Shown: positions 37,738 through 45,984 of the stretch, one piece after another
Numbering within the stretch: the stretch's first letter is position 1
Layout: each line of letters starts with the position of its first letter
NCBI GenBank assembly: GCA_910586715.1
Contig: CAJUJG010000004.1
Span: 83,541 to 147,540, forward strand
Source of the DNA: an uncultured Lachnospiraceae bacterium
Lineage (GTDB): Bacteria > Bacillota > Clostridia > Lachnospirales > Lachnospiraceae
DNA length: 64,000 bases
Reading direction: 5' to 3'
The notes under the pieces: model-generated
Databases searched by the model: none
What the model saw: only the letters and a program-made list of their open reading frames with translations
What the model was told of the DNA's origin: nothing
Made by a program: the position numbers and the translations under genes

Positions 37738-38979
37738 ATGACAGAAAAGGAACTTTCAAGTGTATTGGAGGAACATGGACAGCAGCATATTTTTGCGGCG
37801 TATGAGAAGCTGAATGAGGAAGGAAAGAAAAAGCTTGCCGGACAGGTGGAACGGATTGACTGGTCAATCATGGATATACCATGCCATAAAACGGCAAGTG
37901 ATGAGGAGCCGAAGCAGGAGCGAGGGAAGCTTGAGCCGCTTTCTGCGATGGAAATATCTGAAATAGAGAAAAATAAGGCGCGGTATGAGGCAATCGGGCT
38001 TGACGCGATTAAGGCGGGTAAGGTCGGCGCCGTGCTTTTAGCGGGCGGACAGGGGACGCGCCTTGGTTCCGACGGACCGAAGGGTAAGTATAATATCGGG
38101 CTTACAAAGGATATGTTTATTTTTGAGCGTCTTATCAGAAATCTGCTTGATGTGACGGATAAGGCAGGCTGTTTTGTGCCGCTTTATGTGATGACGAGTG
38201 ACAAAAATCATGAGGAGACGGTTTCCTTTTTTGCGGAAAAGAATTACTTCGGGTATCCGGAGGAGTTTGTGAAATTTTTTAAGCAGGAGATGGCGCCTTC
38301 GGTTGATTTTAACGGAAAGCTTTATATGGAATCTGCTGATTCGCTTTCGCTTTCACCCAACGGAAACGGCGGCTGGTTTTATTCGATGGCGGTAACGGGC
38401 GTTTTGAAAGATGTCAAGGAAAGAGGCGTTGAATGGCTGAATATCTTTGCAGTTGACAATGTTTTGCAGCGGATTGCGGATCCCGTGTTTGTGGGGGCGA
38501 CGTTGGAGTCGGGCTGTGTCAGCGGCGCGAAGGTTGTTAGAAAGGCAGACCCGCATGAGAAGGTCGGCGTGCTTTGTCTTGAAGACGGGAAGCCTTCAAT
38601 TGTGGAATATTATGAAATGACGGATGAGATTATCAATTCGAGGGAACCGAACGGCGATTTGTCTTATAATTTCGGCGTGATTTTGAATTATCTGTTCCGC
38701 GTTGACAAGCTTGAGCAGATTATGAATGAAAAAATGCCGGTACATGTGGTGGAGAAAAAAATTCCGTACATGACGGCGGACGGTGATTATATCAAACCTG
38801 AGACACCAAACGGTTATAAGTTTGAGCTTTTGGTGCTTGATATGATTCACTTGCTTGATAATTGTCTGTCGTTTGAGGTTGTGCGCGATTATGAGTTTGC
38901 GCCGATTAAAAATAAGACGGGCATTGATTCAGTGGAGAGTGCGCGTGCGCTTTTGCAGAAGAATGGAGTTGCGTTATGA
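37738..38979 (+). CDS. UDPGP-type nucleotidyltransferase (UTP-hexose/HexNAc-1-P uridylyltransferase)
   Basis: 413 residues. The nucleotide-binding motif is VGAVLLAGGQGTRLGSDGPK (about 97-116), typical of the eukaryote-like UDPGP family, which makes UDP-glucose or UDP-GlcNAc/GalNAc from UTP and the sugar 1-phosphate. Other family blocks are NGNGGWFYSMAV, FAVDNVLQRIADPVFVG and NFGVILNYLF. It overlaps the HAD gene by ATGA, so the two are coupled. The sugar cannot be settled from the sequence. Confidence 0.9.
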   Translation: MTEKELSSVLEEHGQQHIFAAYEKLNEEGKKKLAGQVERIDWSIMDIPCHKTASDEEPKQERGKLEPLSAMEISEIEKNKARYEAIGLDAIKAGKVGAVLLAGGQGTRLGSDGPKGKYNIGLTKDMFIFERLIRNLLDVTDKAGCFVPLYVMTSDKNHEETVSFFAEKNYFGYPEEFVKFFKQEMAPSVDFNGKLYMESADSLSLSPNGNGGWFYSMAVTGVLKDVKERGVEWLNIFAVDNVLQRIADPVFVGATLESGCVSGAKVVRKADPHEKVGVLCLEDGKPSIVEYYEMTDEIINSREPNGDLSYNFGVILNYLFRVDKLEQIMNEKMPVHVVEKKIPYMTADGDYIKPETPNGYKFELLVLDMIHLLDNCLSFEVVRDYEFAPIKNKTGIDSVESARALLQKNGVAL

Positions 38980-39584
38980 TAAAAAATGTTGTTTTTGATA
39001 TTGGAAATGTGCTTGTGTGTTACCGCTGGCGTGCGCTGATGGACGAATTGGGATTTCCAAAGGATTTGCAGGAGCTGTTTGCCGAAAAGGTGTTTGGTAA
39101 TCCTTTTTGGATTGAGCTTGACCGCGGCGTGATTGATGAGAAAGATGTAATTGCCAAAATCCGCGGGGAAATCAGCGAATATGGCGATGAATTTGACAGG
39201 ATTTGGGACAATATTGACAGGCTTGTGGAGCCGTATGATTATGCGGTAAGCATGATTGACACGTTGAGGAAACGGGGATTTCGCGTTTATCTTTTGTCCA
39301 ATTATCCGGTGAGCATGTTTGAGCTGCATACAAGGTGCGGGCGGTTTCCGTTTTTGGAGCATGTTGATGGGAAGGTGGTTTCGGCTTATGTGAAGCTTGT
39401 GAAGCCTGACAGGGAGATTTATGAGTTTCTTCTTAAGAAATATGATTTGAAGGCGCAGGAGTGCGTATTTTTGGATGACCGGCTGGAGAATGTTGAAGGC
39501 GCGCGCAAGGTTGGTATGAAAGGGATTTTGTTTGAGAATTATGAGCAGGATTGGGCAGAGCTTGAGGAGATGATTTCGCTGTAA
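38976..39584 (+). CDS. HAD-superfamily hydrolase (subfamily IA)
   Basis: 202 residues. HAD motif I is FDIGNVLV (with Val at the second-Asp position, as in some non-standard members), motif II LSNYPVS, motif III Lys in KLVKPDREIYEFLL, and motif IV CVFLDDRLENVEGA. These are usually small-molecule phosphatases; the YihX/epoxide-hydrolase-N like group is closest. It is coupled to the uridylyltransferase gene, so a sugar-phosphate substrate is plausible. Confidence 0.88.
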   Translation: MIKNVVFDIGNVLVCYRWRALMDELGFPKDLQELFAEKVFGNPFWIELDRGVIDEKDVIAKIRGEISEYGDEFDRIWDNIDRLVEPYDYAVSMIDTLRKRGFRVYLLSNYPVSMFELHTRCGRFPFLEHVDGKVVSAYVKLVKPDREIYEFLLKKYDLKAQECVFLDDRLENVEGARKVGMKGILFENYEQDWAELEEMISL

Positions 39585-39611
39585 AAGGGGTTATACCGTT
39601 TTTTAATTAAG

Positions 39612-39653
39612 TATCGTTTTAAAATGGAGTTTATTTTAAAACGGTATTTTTTT
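39612..39653 (+). terminator. Terminator after the HAD gene
   Basis: Perfect arms CGTTTTAAAAT (39615-39625) and ATTTTAAAACG (39633-39643) with a 7-base loop. A run of seven T (39647-39653) follows. Confidence 0.85.
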
Positions 39654-39831
39654 GTTACTTATAATAGTCATTTTCAAAAAACAGCCAATAAACTTTCAAT
39701 ATAAAAGAAAAAAGTGTAAAATTGTTGAAATAAAAGTTAATAACCCCATTTTATACTGTTATTATAAAAATATAAACTTTTGAATTAACAAATTTCAAGC
39801 GAACAAAACTTTTGAAACAAAAATAAAATGC

Positions 39832-39859
39832 TTGAAGAACACAAAAAACATGATACAAT
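39832..39859 (+). promoter_or_regulatory. Putative promoter of the DeoR-fruK-ptsI genes
   Basis: TTGAAG (39832-39837), 16 bases, then TACAAT (39854-39859). Just upstream are repeated A-rich motifs (CGAACAAAAC, TTGAAACAAAA), which could be sites for the DeoR regulator. The rest of the 337-base gap shows only the terminator at 39612-39653. Confidence 0.5.
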
Positions 39860-39921
39860 GAAAGGAGTAGATAAGTATGAATTTTATAACGTGGAAAACA
39901 TAGATACAGGGAGGTAAGCAG

Positions 39922-40683
39922 ATGGATACAATGGAACAGCGCAGGAACACGATTGTGGATTTGGTTAATCAGAGCGGAAATATTAGTTTTACACAGCTGA
40001 AGAAAAAATTTCCCCAAATCTCCGAAATGACACTGCGCACGGATTTAAAGGCTCTTGATGAGGCGAAACGAATTGTCCGGGTACACGGGGGTGCAAAATC
40101 GGTTGATGTTGTGATTGGAACAGATGATATGCTCAGCCGAAGGCAGGTACGCAAAATTGAGGCAAAGCAGCTTATCACGCAAAAGGTGCTGCAGTTTATA
40201 CGGAAGGATACGACGATTTTTTTGGATTCTGGAAGTACGACAACCATGCTTGCGTCCTGTATGCCCGACCAGTCTAATCTGATTTATACAAATTCGCTGA
40301 CATGTGCGGCGGAGCTTGGCAGGCTGACAATGCCTTCTATACATGTTTTGGGCGGGAAAATGAACCGTTACAGTATGAGTGTGTGCGGTATTCACACGGT
40401 TTCTGAGGTACAGCGTATCAATTTTGACCAGGTATTTATGGGAGTTACGAGCTATTGTGAGCAGACGGGATTTAACTGCGGCGTGGACGAGGAAGCGGTT
40501 TTGAAAAGTACGGTACTGCATCAGGCGGAACAGAAAATCCTTTTGATGGATTCCTCAAAGGTCGGCGTGAAAAGCACGTATTCATTCTGTACATTCAGCG
40601 ATGTGGACATTATTATTTCTGATGATAATCTTCCCGAGGAGTTTCGGGAGGACTGTAAAAAGCACGGAGTACAGATTATATAG
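39922..40683 (+). CDS. DeoR-family transcription regulator
   Basis: 253 residues. The N-terminal helix-turn-helix is in NISFTQLKKKFPQISEMTLR, followed by RRxxRVHGGA-like IVRVHGGAKS. The C-terminal DeoRC sensor domain (about 80-250) has FLDSGSTTTMLASCMP, a sugar-phosphate binding loop. Such regulators often control fructose and related PTS operons and sense a sugar phosphate such as fructose 1-phosphate. It lies upstream of fruK and ptsI, a common fruR-fruK context. GGAGG precedes ATG. Confidence 0.93.
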   Translation: MDTMEQRRNTIVDLVNQSGNISFTQLKKKFPQISEMTLRTDLKALDEAKRIVRVHGGAKSVDVVIGTDDMLSRRQVRKIEAKQLITQKVLQFIRKDTTIFLDSGSTTTMLASCMPDQSNLIYTNSLTCAAELGRLTMPSIHVLGGKMNRYSMSVCGIHTVSEVQRINFDQVFMGVTSYCEQTGFNCGVDEEAVLKSTVLHQAEQKILLMDSSKVGVKSTYSFCTFSDVDIIISDDNLPEEFREDCKKHGVQII

Positions 40684-40728
40684 GACAAACAGTTTGGTTT
40701 ATCGGGGGCGGCGAGTAAGGAGATAATT

Positions 40729-41010
40729 CATGAAAAATGGGGTGCAGCGTTTTGGTAAATTTCTTTCGGCGATTTTGGTCTAAAAGTCCGTACCGCAGGC
40801 GCATCTTGTAACGTATTTGGGAATATGACGGGGAGAGTTATTTTGAGGCGTATTACGGTGAGCCGATGAGCTGCTGCATTGGCGGGTATCATAGCAGTTA
40901 TCAGCGTCATTAATATCCGTAACGACAATCCGCTTCGGCTTGTTCTCAAACGCAAGACCATAACTTATTGAGGCAGAGGATATGCTGTTTGAACATTTTG
41001 GAGGAAAATA
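40729..41010 (+). pseudogene. Decayed region with PTS-permease-like start and other fragments
   Basis: ATG at 40729 reads MKNGVQRFGKFLSAILV, then TAA. This matches the N-terminus of mannitol-type PTS EIICB proteins (KVQRFGSYLSGMIMPNIGAF). Beyond it short frames look protein-like: WEYDGESYFEAYYGEPMSCC, GNIRNDNPLRLVLKRK-type, and EAEDMLFEHFGGK. No intact gene remains. This interval between the DeoR gene and fruK probably once held a sugar transporter gene and perhaps another. A double-hairpin remnant (41011-41031) follows. Confidence 0.45.
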
Positions 41011-41045
41011 GTGTGAAAAATAAATTTGCAGACTGAGAAGGGAGA

Positions 41046-42014
41046 ATGGTTATTAAGATGATTTATACAGTGACTTTTAATCCGTCTTTGGATTATATTG
41101 TATCCATGAATGATTTTCAGATGGGAATGACGAACCGTACCACCGCGGAGCAGATCTTTGCGGGCGGTAAAGGAATCAATGTTTCTATTGTGTTAAGGAA
41201 TTTGGGGATAGAAAATACGGCGCTTGGTTTTACGGCGGGATTTACCGGAGAACAGATTGAAAAGAAAGTTTGCAATATGGGGCTGCTTGCGGATTTTATT
41301 CGTGTTTCGGACGGAATTTCGCGTATTAATGTCAAGCTGAAGGATTATGACGGCACGGAGATTAACGGTATGGGTCCTAAGATTGACGAACAGTCCGTGA
41401 ATGCGCTATTTGAGAAGCTGGAACGTCTTGAGGCAGGCGACGCGCTTGTCTTAGCGGGCAGTATTCCGAAATCCTTACCGGATTCCATTTACAGTGATAT
41501 TATGAAGCGTCTTTGTGACAAAGGGATTTTGTTTGTGGTAGACGCGACGAAGGAGCTGCTTTTAAATGTATTGCAGTATCACCCGTTTTTGGTAAAACCA
41601 AATAATCATGAGCTGGGCGAAATTTTTAATGTCACATTACGTACAAGAGACGAGGTTGTCCCGTACGCGAAAATGCTTCAGGAAAAAGGTGCAAAAAACG
41701 TGCTGGTGTCTATGGCGGGTGAGGGCGCTGTTTTGGCAGATGAGACGGGCGGCGTGCATATGCTTGCGGCGCCAAAGGGAAAGCTGGTCAATGCGGTCGG
41801 AGCAGGAGATTCTATGGTTGCGGGCTTTTTGGCAGGCTGGACGCAAAAAAAGGATTATGAATATGCATTCCGCATGGGCATTTCCGCAGGGAGCGCGAGC
41901 GCTTTTTCGGAGCTGCTTGCAACAAAAAATGAAGTAGAACATGTGTTTAACGGTTTAGATAATGAGGAAGCGGCGGCAGCGGCATTGGAGACATTTTTAA
42001 AAGAGAACCTGTAA
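41046..42014 (+). CDS. fruK: 1-phosphofructokinase (PfkB family)
   Basis: 322 residues as read from ATG 41046. The ATG at 41058 (MIYTVTFNPSLDYIV) fits the family start better, but ribosome-site spacing (GGGAG at 41040-41044) does not decide. The enzyme phosphorylates fructose 1-phosphate; tagatose 6-phosphate or similar kinases of the same family are alternatives. Motifs: GGKGINVSIVLRNLG and the ATP/catalytic block NAVGAGDSMVAGFLAGW with the catalytic Asp. It is followed 25 bases later by ptsI and preceded by the DeoR gene. Confidence 0.93.
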   Translation: MVIKMIYTVTFNPSLDYIVSMNDFQMGMTNRTTAEQIFAGGKGINVSIVLRNLGIENTALGFTAGFTGEQIEKKVCNMGLLADFIRVSDGISRINVKLKDYDGTEINGMGPKIDEQSVNALFEKLERLEAGDALVLAGSIPKSLPDSIYSDIMKRLCDKGILFVVDATKELLLNVLQYHPFLVKPNNHELGEIFNVTLRTRDEVVPYAKMLQEKGAKNVLVSMAGEGAVLADETGGVHMLAAPKGKLVNAVGAGDSMVAGFLAGWTQKKDYEYAFRMGISAGSASAFSELLATKNEVEHVFNGLDNEEAAAAALETFLKENL

Positions 42015-42039
42015 GTGACAGCTATTTGGGAGGTAGGAT

Positions 42040-43674
42040 ATGGCAGAGAAGGTTTCGGGTATGAAATATTTTGGAAAGACTGTCTACAGCGGTATTACAA
42101 TGGGAAAGGTACTTGTTCTGCGCAGCAATCAGGAGCCAATCAGAAGGGCGAAGATTGAGGACGCGGAACACGAAATCAGCCGTGTGCATGATGCGGCGGA
42201 AAATGCCAAACAGCAGCTTGGCGCGCTTTATGAAAAGGCGGTTAAGGAAGTAGGAGAATCGAATGCCGCAATTTTTGAGGTCCATCAGATGATGCTTGAG
42301 GACGACGATTATCTTGACGCGATTTCCCATATTATCCGTACGGAAATGGTTAATGCGGAGTATGCGGTGGCGATTACGGGAGATAATTTTGCGGGAATGT
42401 TTGCAGGAATGGAGGATGAATATATGCGTGCGCGTGCGGCTGATGTTAAGGATATTTCGGCGCGCCTTGTGCGTAATCTCTCCGGTCAGGAAGGGATTGA
42501 TTTTACGGCAATGGAGCCTTCCGTGATAGTTGCCGATGATTTAAGCCCAAGTGAGACGGTGCAGATGGATAAAAAGAAAATCCTTGCGTTTGTGACGGTG
42601 CATGGTTCTGTTAATTCCCATACGGCAATTCTTGCGCGTATGATGAATATTCCGGCGCTGGTTGGCGTGACGCTGAATCTGAATGAAATCCATACGGGTA
42701 TGACGGCGATTGTGGACGGTGCGGCGGGTGAGGTTATTTTTGAGCCGACAGGGAAAGAGTGCAGTGAGGCGGAGGAAAAAATCAGGAACGAGCAGGAAAA
42801 AGCCCGTCTTTTACAGGAGCTGAAGGGCAGGAAGAATGAGACGAGGGACGGCAGGACAATCAATATTTATGCAAATATCGGCAGTGTCAGCGATGTGGGT
42901 TATGTGCTTGAAAACGATGCGGGAGGGATTGGGCTGTTCCGCAGTGAGTTTCTGTATCTAGGACGTGATAATTTTCCTACGGAGGAGGAGCAGTTTCAGG
43001 CGTATAAGCAGGTGGTTCAGACGATGGGGCAGAAGAAGGTTGTTATTCGGACGCTCGATATTGGCGCGGATAAGCAGGCGGATTATTTTTCGCTCGGGAA
43101 AGAGGACAATCCGGCGATGGGTTACAGGGCTATCCGTATCTGCTTAAAGCAGCCGGAGATTTTTAAAACGCAGCTTCGCGCGCTTTTGCGCGCGGCGGCT
43201 TACGGAAATCTGTCAGTTATGTATCCGATGATTACTTCCGCTGATGAGATCAGGCAGATTAAGAAGATTGTGGGGGAAGTGGAGCAGGAGTTGAAAAGAG
43301 ATGAAATTCCTTACAGGATACCGGAGCAGGGTATTATGATAGAAACACCGGCAGCAGTTATGGTCAGTGACGAGCTGGCGGAGCTGACAGACTTTTTCAG
43401 CATCGGCACAAATGATTTAACGCAGTATACGCTTGCGATTGACAGGCAGAATCAGAAGCTGGAGGATTTTTACAATCCGCATCATAAGGCGATTTTGCGA
43501 ATGATAAAGATGGTGGTGGACAATGCGCATCAGTGCGGGAAATGGGTAGGCATCTGCGGGGAATTAGGCGCCGATACGGCGCTTACCGAGGAATTTGTCA
43601 ATATGGGCGTGGATGAGCTTTCGGTGGCGCCGCCGATGGTGCTTAAAGTACGGGAGAAGGTACGCTCTATCTGA
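42040..43674 (+). CDS. ptsI: PTS enzyme I (phosphoenolpyruvate-protein phosphotransferase)
   Basis: 544 residues. The N-terminal domain (about 1-240) holds the phosphorylated His in NSHTAILARMMNIPALVGV. The C-terminal PEP-binding barrel has GIGLFRSEFLYLGRDNF, TNDLTQYTLAIDRQNQ (signature) and CGELGADTALTEEF. It passes phosphate from PEP to HPr. A ptsH gene and an intact EII gene are missing here. GGGAGG precedes the ATG. Confidence 0.97.
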   Translation: MAEKVSGMKYFGKTVYSGITMGKVLVLRSNQEPIRRAKIEDAEHEISRVHDAAENAKQQLGALYEKAVKEVGESNAAIFEVHQMMLEDDDYLDAISHIIRTEMVNAEYAVAITGDNFAGMFAGMEDEYMRARAADVKDISARLVRNLSGQEGIDFTAMEPSVIVADDLSPSETVQMDKKKILAFVTVHGSVNSHTAILARMMNIPALVGVTLNLNEIHTGMTAIVDGAAGEVIFEPTGKECSEAEEKIRNEQEKARLLQELKGRKNETRDGRTINIYANIGSVSDVGYVLENDAGGIGLFRSEFLYLGRDNFPTEEEQFQAYKQVVQTMGQKKVVIRTLDIGADKQADYFSLGKEDNPAMGYRAIRICLKQPEIFKTQLRALLRAAAYGNLSVMYPMITSADEIRQIKKIVGEVEQELKRDEIPYRIPEQGIMIETPAAVMVSDELAELTDFFSIGTNDLTQYTLAIDRQNQKLEDFYNPHHKAILRMIKMVVDNAHQCGKWVGICGELGADTALTEEFVNMGVDELSVAPPMVLKVREKVRSI

Positions 43675-43996
43675 GCGCGTCAATTTGCGTGTGCTGAGTT
43701 GAATGTGTTAATACTTTGTCAATGTAAGCGCGGTAATTAAGCAGATGGCAGGAGGCTGAATATTTTATAGCGAACGGATTAACAGGCAGGACGAATGCAT
43801 TTTGCGGCATTACTTCTGTCTGTTTTCCGTTACACAGCTATGCAGAGGAAATATACTGATATAATGGCGCATGGGTATTTTTATGGGTAAAAGGAAAGTA
43901 TTGTATTAAAGGTTGTTTTCATTTATACTAATCTTAGTGTTTCAATAGCGTTTATTGATTGTTTATATTAAAAATAGGAAAAGGAAACAGAAATGT
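43675..43996. other. Intergenic stretch without a recognisable gene
   Basis: 322 bases between ptsI and dtd. Short frames here are broken by stops and I recognise none. No convincing terminator or promoter hairpin was found. AAGGAA at 43982-43987 is the ribosome site of dtd. Confidence 0.5.
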
Positions 43997-44446
43997 ATGA
44001 TATTTGTAATACAAAGAGTAACACATGCAGATGTGACAGTGGAAAATAAAGTTGTGGGGAAAATCGGACATGGGCTTTTGGTCTTTGTCGGTGTGGCGGA
44101 TTTTGACAATCAGCAGACGGCGGATAAAATGATTGACAAAATGACGAAGCTGCGTATTTTTGATGATGCGGACGGGAAAACAAATTTGTCAGCTTCCGAT
44201 GTGGGGGGTGAATTTCTGATTGTTTCGCAGTTTACGCTATATGCGGACTGCAAAAAGGGAAACCGTCCGTCGTTTACGAAAGCGGGAAATCCAAATATGG
44301 CGAATGAGATGTATGAGTATATTATCAGCGAGGTGAAAAAGAAGGGTTTTACGGTGGAACATGGTATTTTTGGGGCGGATATGAAGGTTGGGCTTGTGAA
44401 TGACGGTCCGTTTACGATTGTGTTGAATTCCGAGGAAATAATGTGA
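43997..44446 (+). CDS. dtd: D-aminoacyl-tRNA deacylase
   Basis: 149 residues from ATG 43997 (MIFVIQRVTHADVTVE), the normal start; an upstream in-frame ATG adds unlikely residues. Dtd removes D-amino acids wrongly attached to tRNA. Family motifs are GLLVFVGVADFDN, GGEFLIVSQFTLYAD and NRPSFTKAGNP with the catalytic Thr in SQFTLYAD; MKVGLVNDGPFTIVL ends the protein. It probably opens a small operon with the following MgtC-like gene. Confidence 0.96.
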   Translation: MIFVIQRVTHADVTVENKVVGKIGHGLLVFVGVADFDNQQTADKMIDKMTKLRIFDDADGKTNLSASDVGGEFLIVSQFTLYADCKKGNRPSFTKAGNPNMANEMYEYIISEVKKKGFTVEHGIFGADMKVGLVNDGPFTIVLNSEEIM

Positions 44447-44548
44447 AATTAAAAATTCCCGCATCCTGGTTTGTACGCCCGCAAAGGCGGGAATATAGGA
44501 GTTTATGTAAAAAATAAATTTGTAGGTTTTGGCGAAATGGGGGATTAA

Positions 44549-45229
44549 ATGTTTACAACAATGCTTTCCGGTTGGACATGGGGCAGTATTGTCATTCGAA
44601 TCGTGGTTTCTTTGGTGATAGGTATGATTATCGGGATTGACCGCGGTGCGAAACGGCGCGGCGGCGGTGCGCGTACAACGATTACGGTGTGTCTTGGCGC
44701 GACGATGGTTATGCTGATGGAGCAGTATCTTGAAGAGATTTATCCCGAACGGCTTGATATTTCAAGGATTGCGGCGCAGGTTATCAGCGGCGTTGGTTTT
44801 CTTGGCGCGGGTTCCATTCTTGTGTCGGGACATCAGATTAAAGGGCTTACTTCTGCGGCAAGTATTTGGACGTGCGCGTGCGTCGGGCTTGCAGTGGGAA
44901 TTGGTTTTATTGACGGAGCTGTGGTTTTGACGGCGCTGTGGCTTGCCGGCGTACATTTGGTGCCCTATATTGAGGAGCGGGTTTACAAGTATTCGCGGTA
45001 TATTACGCTTTATATCGAGGTTGAAGACGGAAAGGCGATAACCCATGTGTCAAGGTTCCTCAAGCAGGACCATTGTTTTACGGACACGTTTTACGTAGAC
45101 AAACCAAAGGCGAAGGGGCAGCATTTTCAGATTGTTACGACCTTTAAAATTCCGCGGGGGAAGAACAGGGAGGATTATCAGCGTTCTTTGCAGGAAATTA
45201 AAGGTGTGGTTTCAATTAATGAGATATAA
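44549..45229 (+). CDS. MgtC/SapB family membrane protein
   Basis: 226 residues. Four or five membrane segments in the first 150 residues. MgtC signatures are IGMIIGIDRGAKRRGGGART and AAQVISGVGFLGAGSILVSG. A soluble C-terminal domain (about 150-226, ACT-like) ends it. MgtC proteins affect Mg2+ homeostasis and membrane ATPase activity in pathogens; the short SapB type is less studied. A decayed double-hairpin remnant (44506-44526) precedes the gene. Confidence 0.93.
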   Translation: MFTTMLSGWTWGSIVIRIVVSLVIGMIIGIDRGAKRRGGGARTTITVCLGATMVMLMEQYLEEIYPERLDISRIAAQVISGVGFLGAGSILVSGHQIKGLTSAASIWTCACVGLAVGIGFIDGAVVLTALWLAGVHLVPYIEERVYKYSRYITLYIEVEDGKAITHVSRFLKQDHCFTDTFYVDKPKAKGQHFQIVTTFKIPRGKNREDYQRSLQEIKGVVSINEI

Positions 45230-45297
45230 GGGTATTGCCAAATATGTTGTTGATGTTATATTTTTATGAAAATATACTTTTAGAGGAGGGTAACGGA

Positions 45298-45483
45298 ATG
45301 AATGCATTGTTTACAATTGTTTTGGGAATAATCGGAGCCATAGCAGCAGTGAAACCGGAAAAAATATTGAAACCGGCCATACTTGAAAATCCGACCAGGG
45401 TGAAGATTGTAAGGATAGCGGGGGGACTCTTAGCAGTTTGCGCTGTATTACAAATTATATTTTTAATAGGTGCGAGCTATTAA
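45298..45483 (+). CDS. Small membrane protein (61 aa)
   Basis: ATG 45298 has GAGGAGGG seven bases upstream; a longer frame from 45235 lacks a site. The protein begins MNALFTIVLGIIGAIAAVKP, has a short polar loop (EKILKPAILENPTRVKIVRI), then a second membrane segment (GGLLAVCAVLQIIFLIG). It looks like a two-helix membrane hairpin. A strong terminator follows. I do not recognise a function. Confidence 0.7.
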   Translation: MNALFTIVLGIIGAIAAVKPEKILKPAILENPTRVKIVRIAGGLLAVCAVLQIIFLIGASY

Positions 45484-45513
45484 TGAGTAAGGAAATAACT
45501 AACCATTAATCAT

Positions 45514-45561
45514 AAAGGTGAAAAGTCTTGTGAAAAAATTATAAGACTTTTCACCTTTTTT
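45514..45561 (+). terminator. Strong terminator after the small membrane protein
   Basis: Perfect 16-bp arms, AAAGGTGAAAAGTCTT (45514-45529) and AAGACTTTTCACCTTT (45543-45558), then TTT. Closes the dtd-mgtC-like group. Confidence 0.92.
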
Positions 45562-45687
45562 GACTTGCAGACGAATGAAAAATACTCCATTGTTTAGGAT
45601 AATCGTGCCATATTTCTTAATTTTTTATGAATATGGTAGACATAATTCTTAGATTAAAATATAATTTAAGTGACATTTTAAACTTGT

Positions 45688-45693
45688 TATAAT
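45688..45693 (+). promoter_or_regulatory. Extended -10 promoter upstream of the small gene and GH25 gene
   Basis: TATAAT at 45688-45693 preceded by TGT (TGnTATAAT extended -10). A -35 box is weak (TTAAGT region). It lies about 70 bases before the GTG at 45760. Confidence 0.55.
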
Positions 45694-45759
45694 TAGCAGA
45701 AATGTTTTAGGATATTGTGTTTACGGTTCTAAAAACATAAACGGCAGGAAAGGTGTGAT

Positions 45760-45966
45760 GTGGATATGGAAGAACCAAATCACGGATATTTTGAGGAAGC
45801 ATTATCTAATTTTACAATGGATTTTGCGTATGGGGGCGCGATTAGGCATCTTGTTGACCACGGATATACGGTTGACAGGATTATAAAGGAATTTCATTAT
45901 CCAATATCAAGAGATAGTATCGAGAAGATTGTGGATAGATACCGAAAGGATAAGGAGAAAGTTTAA
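45760..45966 (+). CDS. Small conserved hypothetical protein (68 aa)
   Basis: GTG start at 45760, six bases after AGGAAAGG; ATG 45766 is the alternative. The protein is helical and charged (YFEEALSNFTMDFAYGGAIR, then HLVDHGYTVDRIIKEFHYPI). The Asp-Arg-Ile and RDSIEKIVDRYRK helices look like a small regulatory or DNA/peptide-binding domain, but no function is known to me. It is 18 bases before the GH25 gene, so probably co-transcribed. Confidence 0.65.
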   Translation: MDMEEPNHGYFEEALSNFTMDFAYGGAIRHLVDHGYTVDRIIKEFHYPISRDSIEKIVDRYRKDKEKV

Positions 45967-45984
45967 AAGATAAGGGGGATTATT

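Noticed and set aside
40728..40961. Minus-strand ORF of 77 residues in the DeoR-fruK gap
   Set aside because: Composition is unlike protein, and plus-strand remnants explain the region better.
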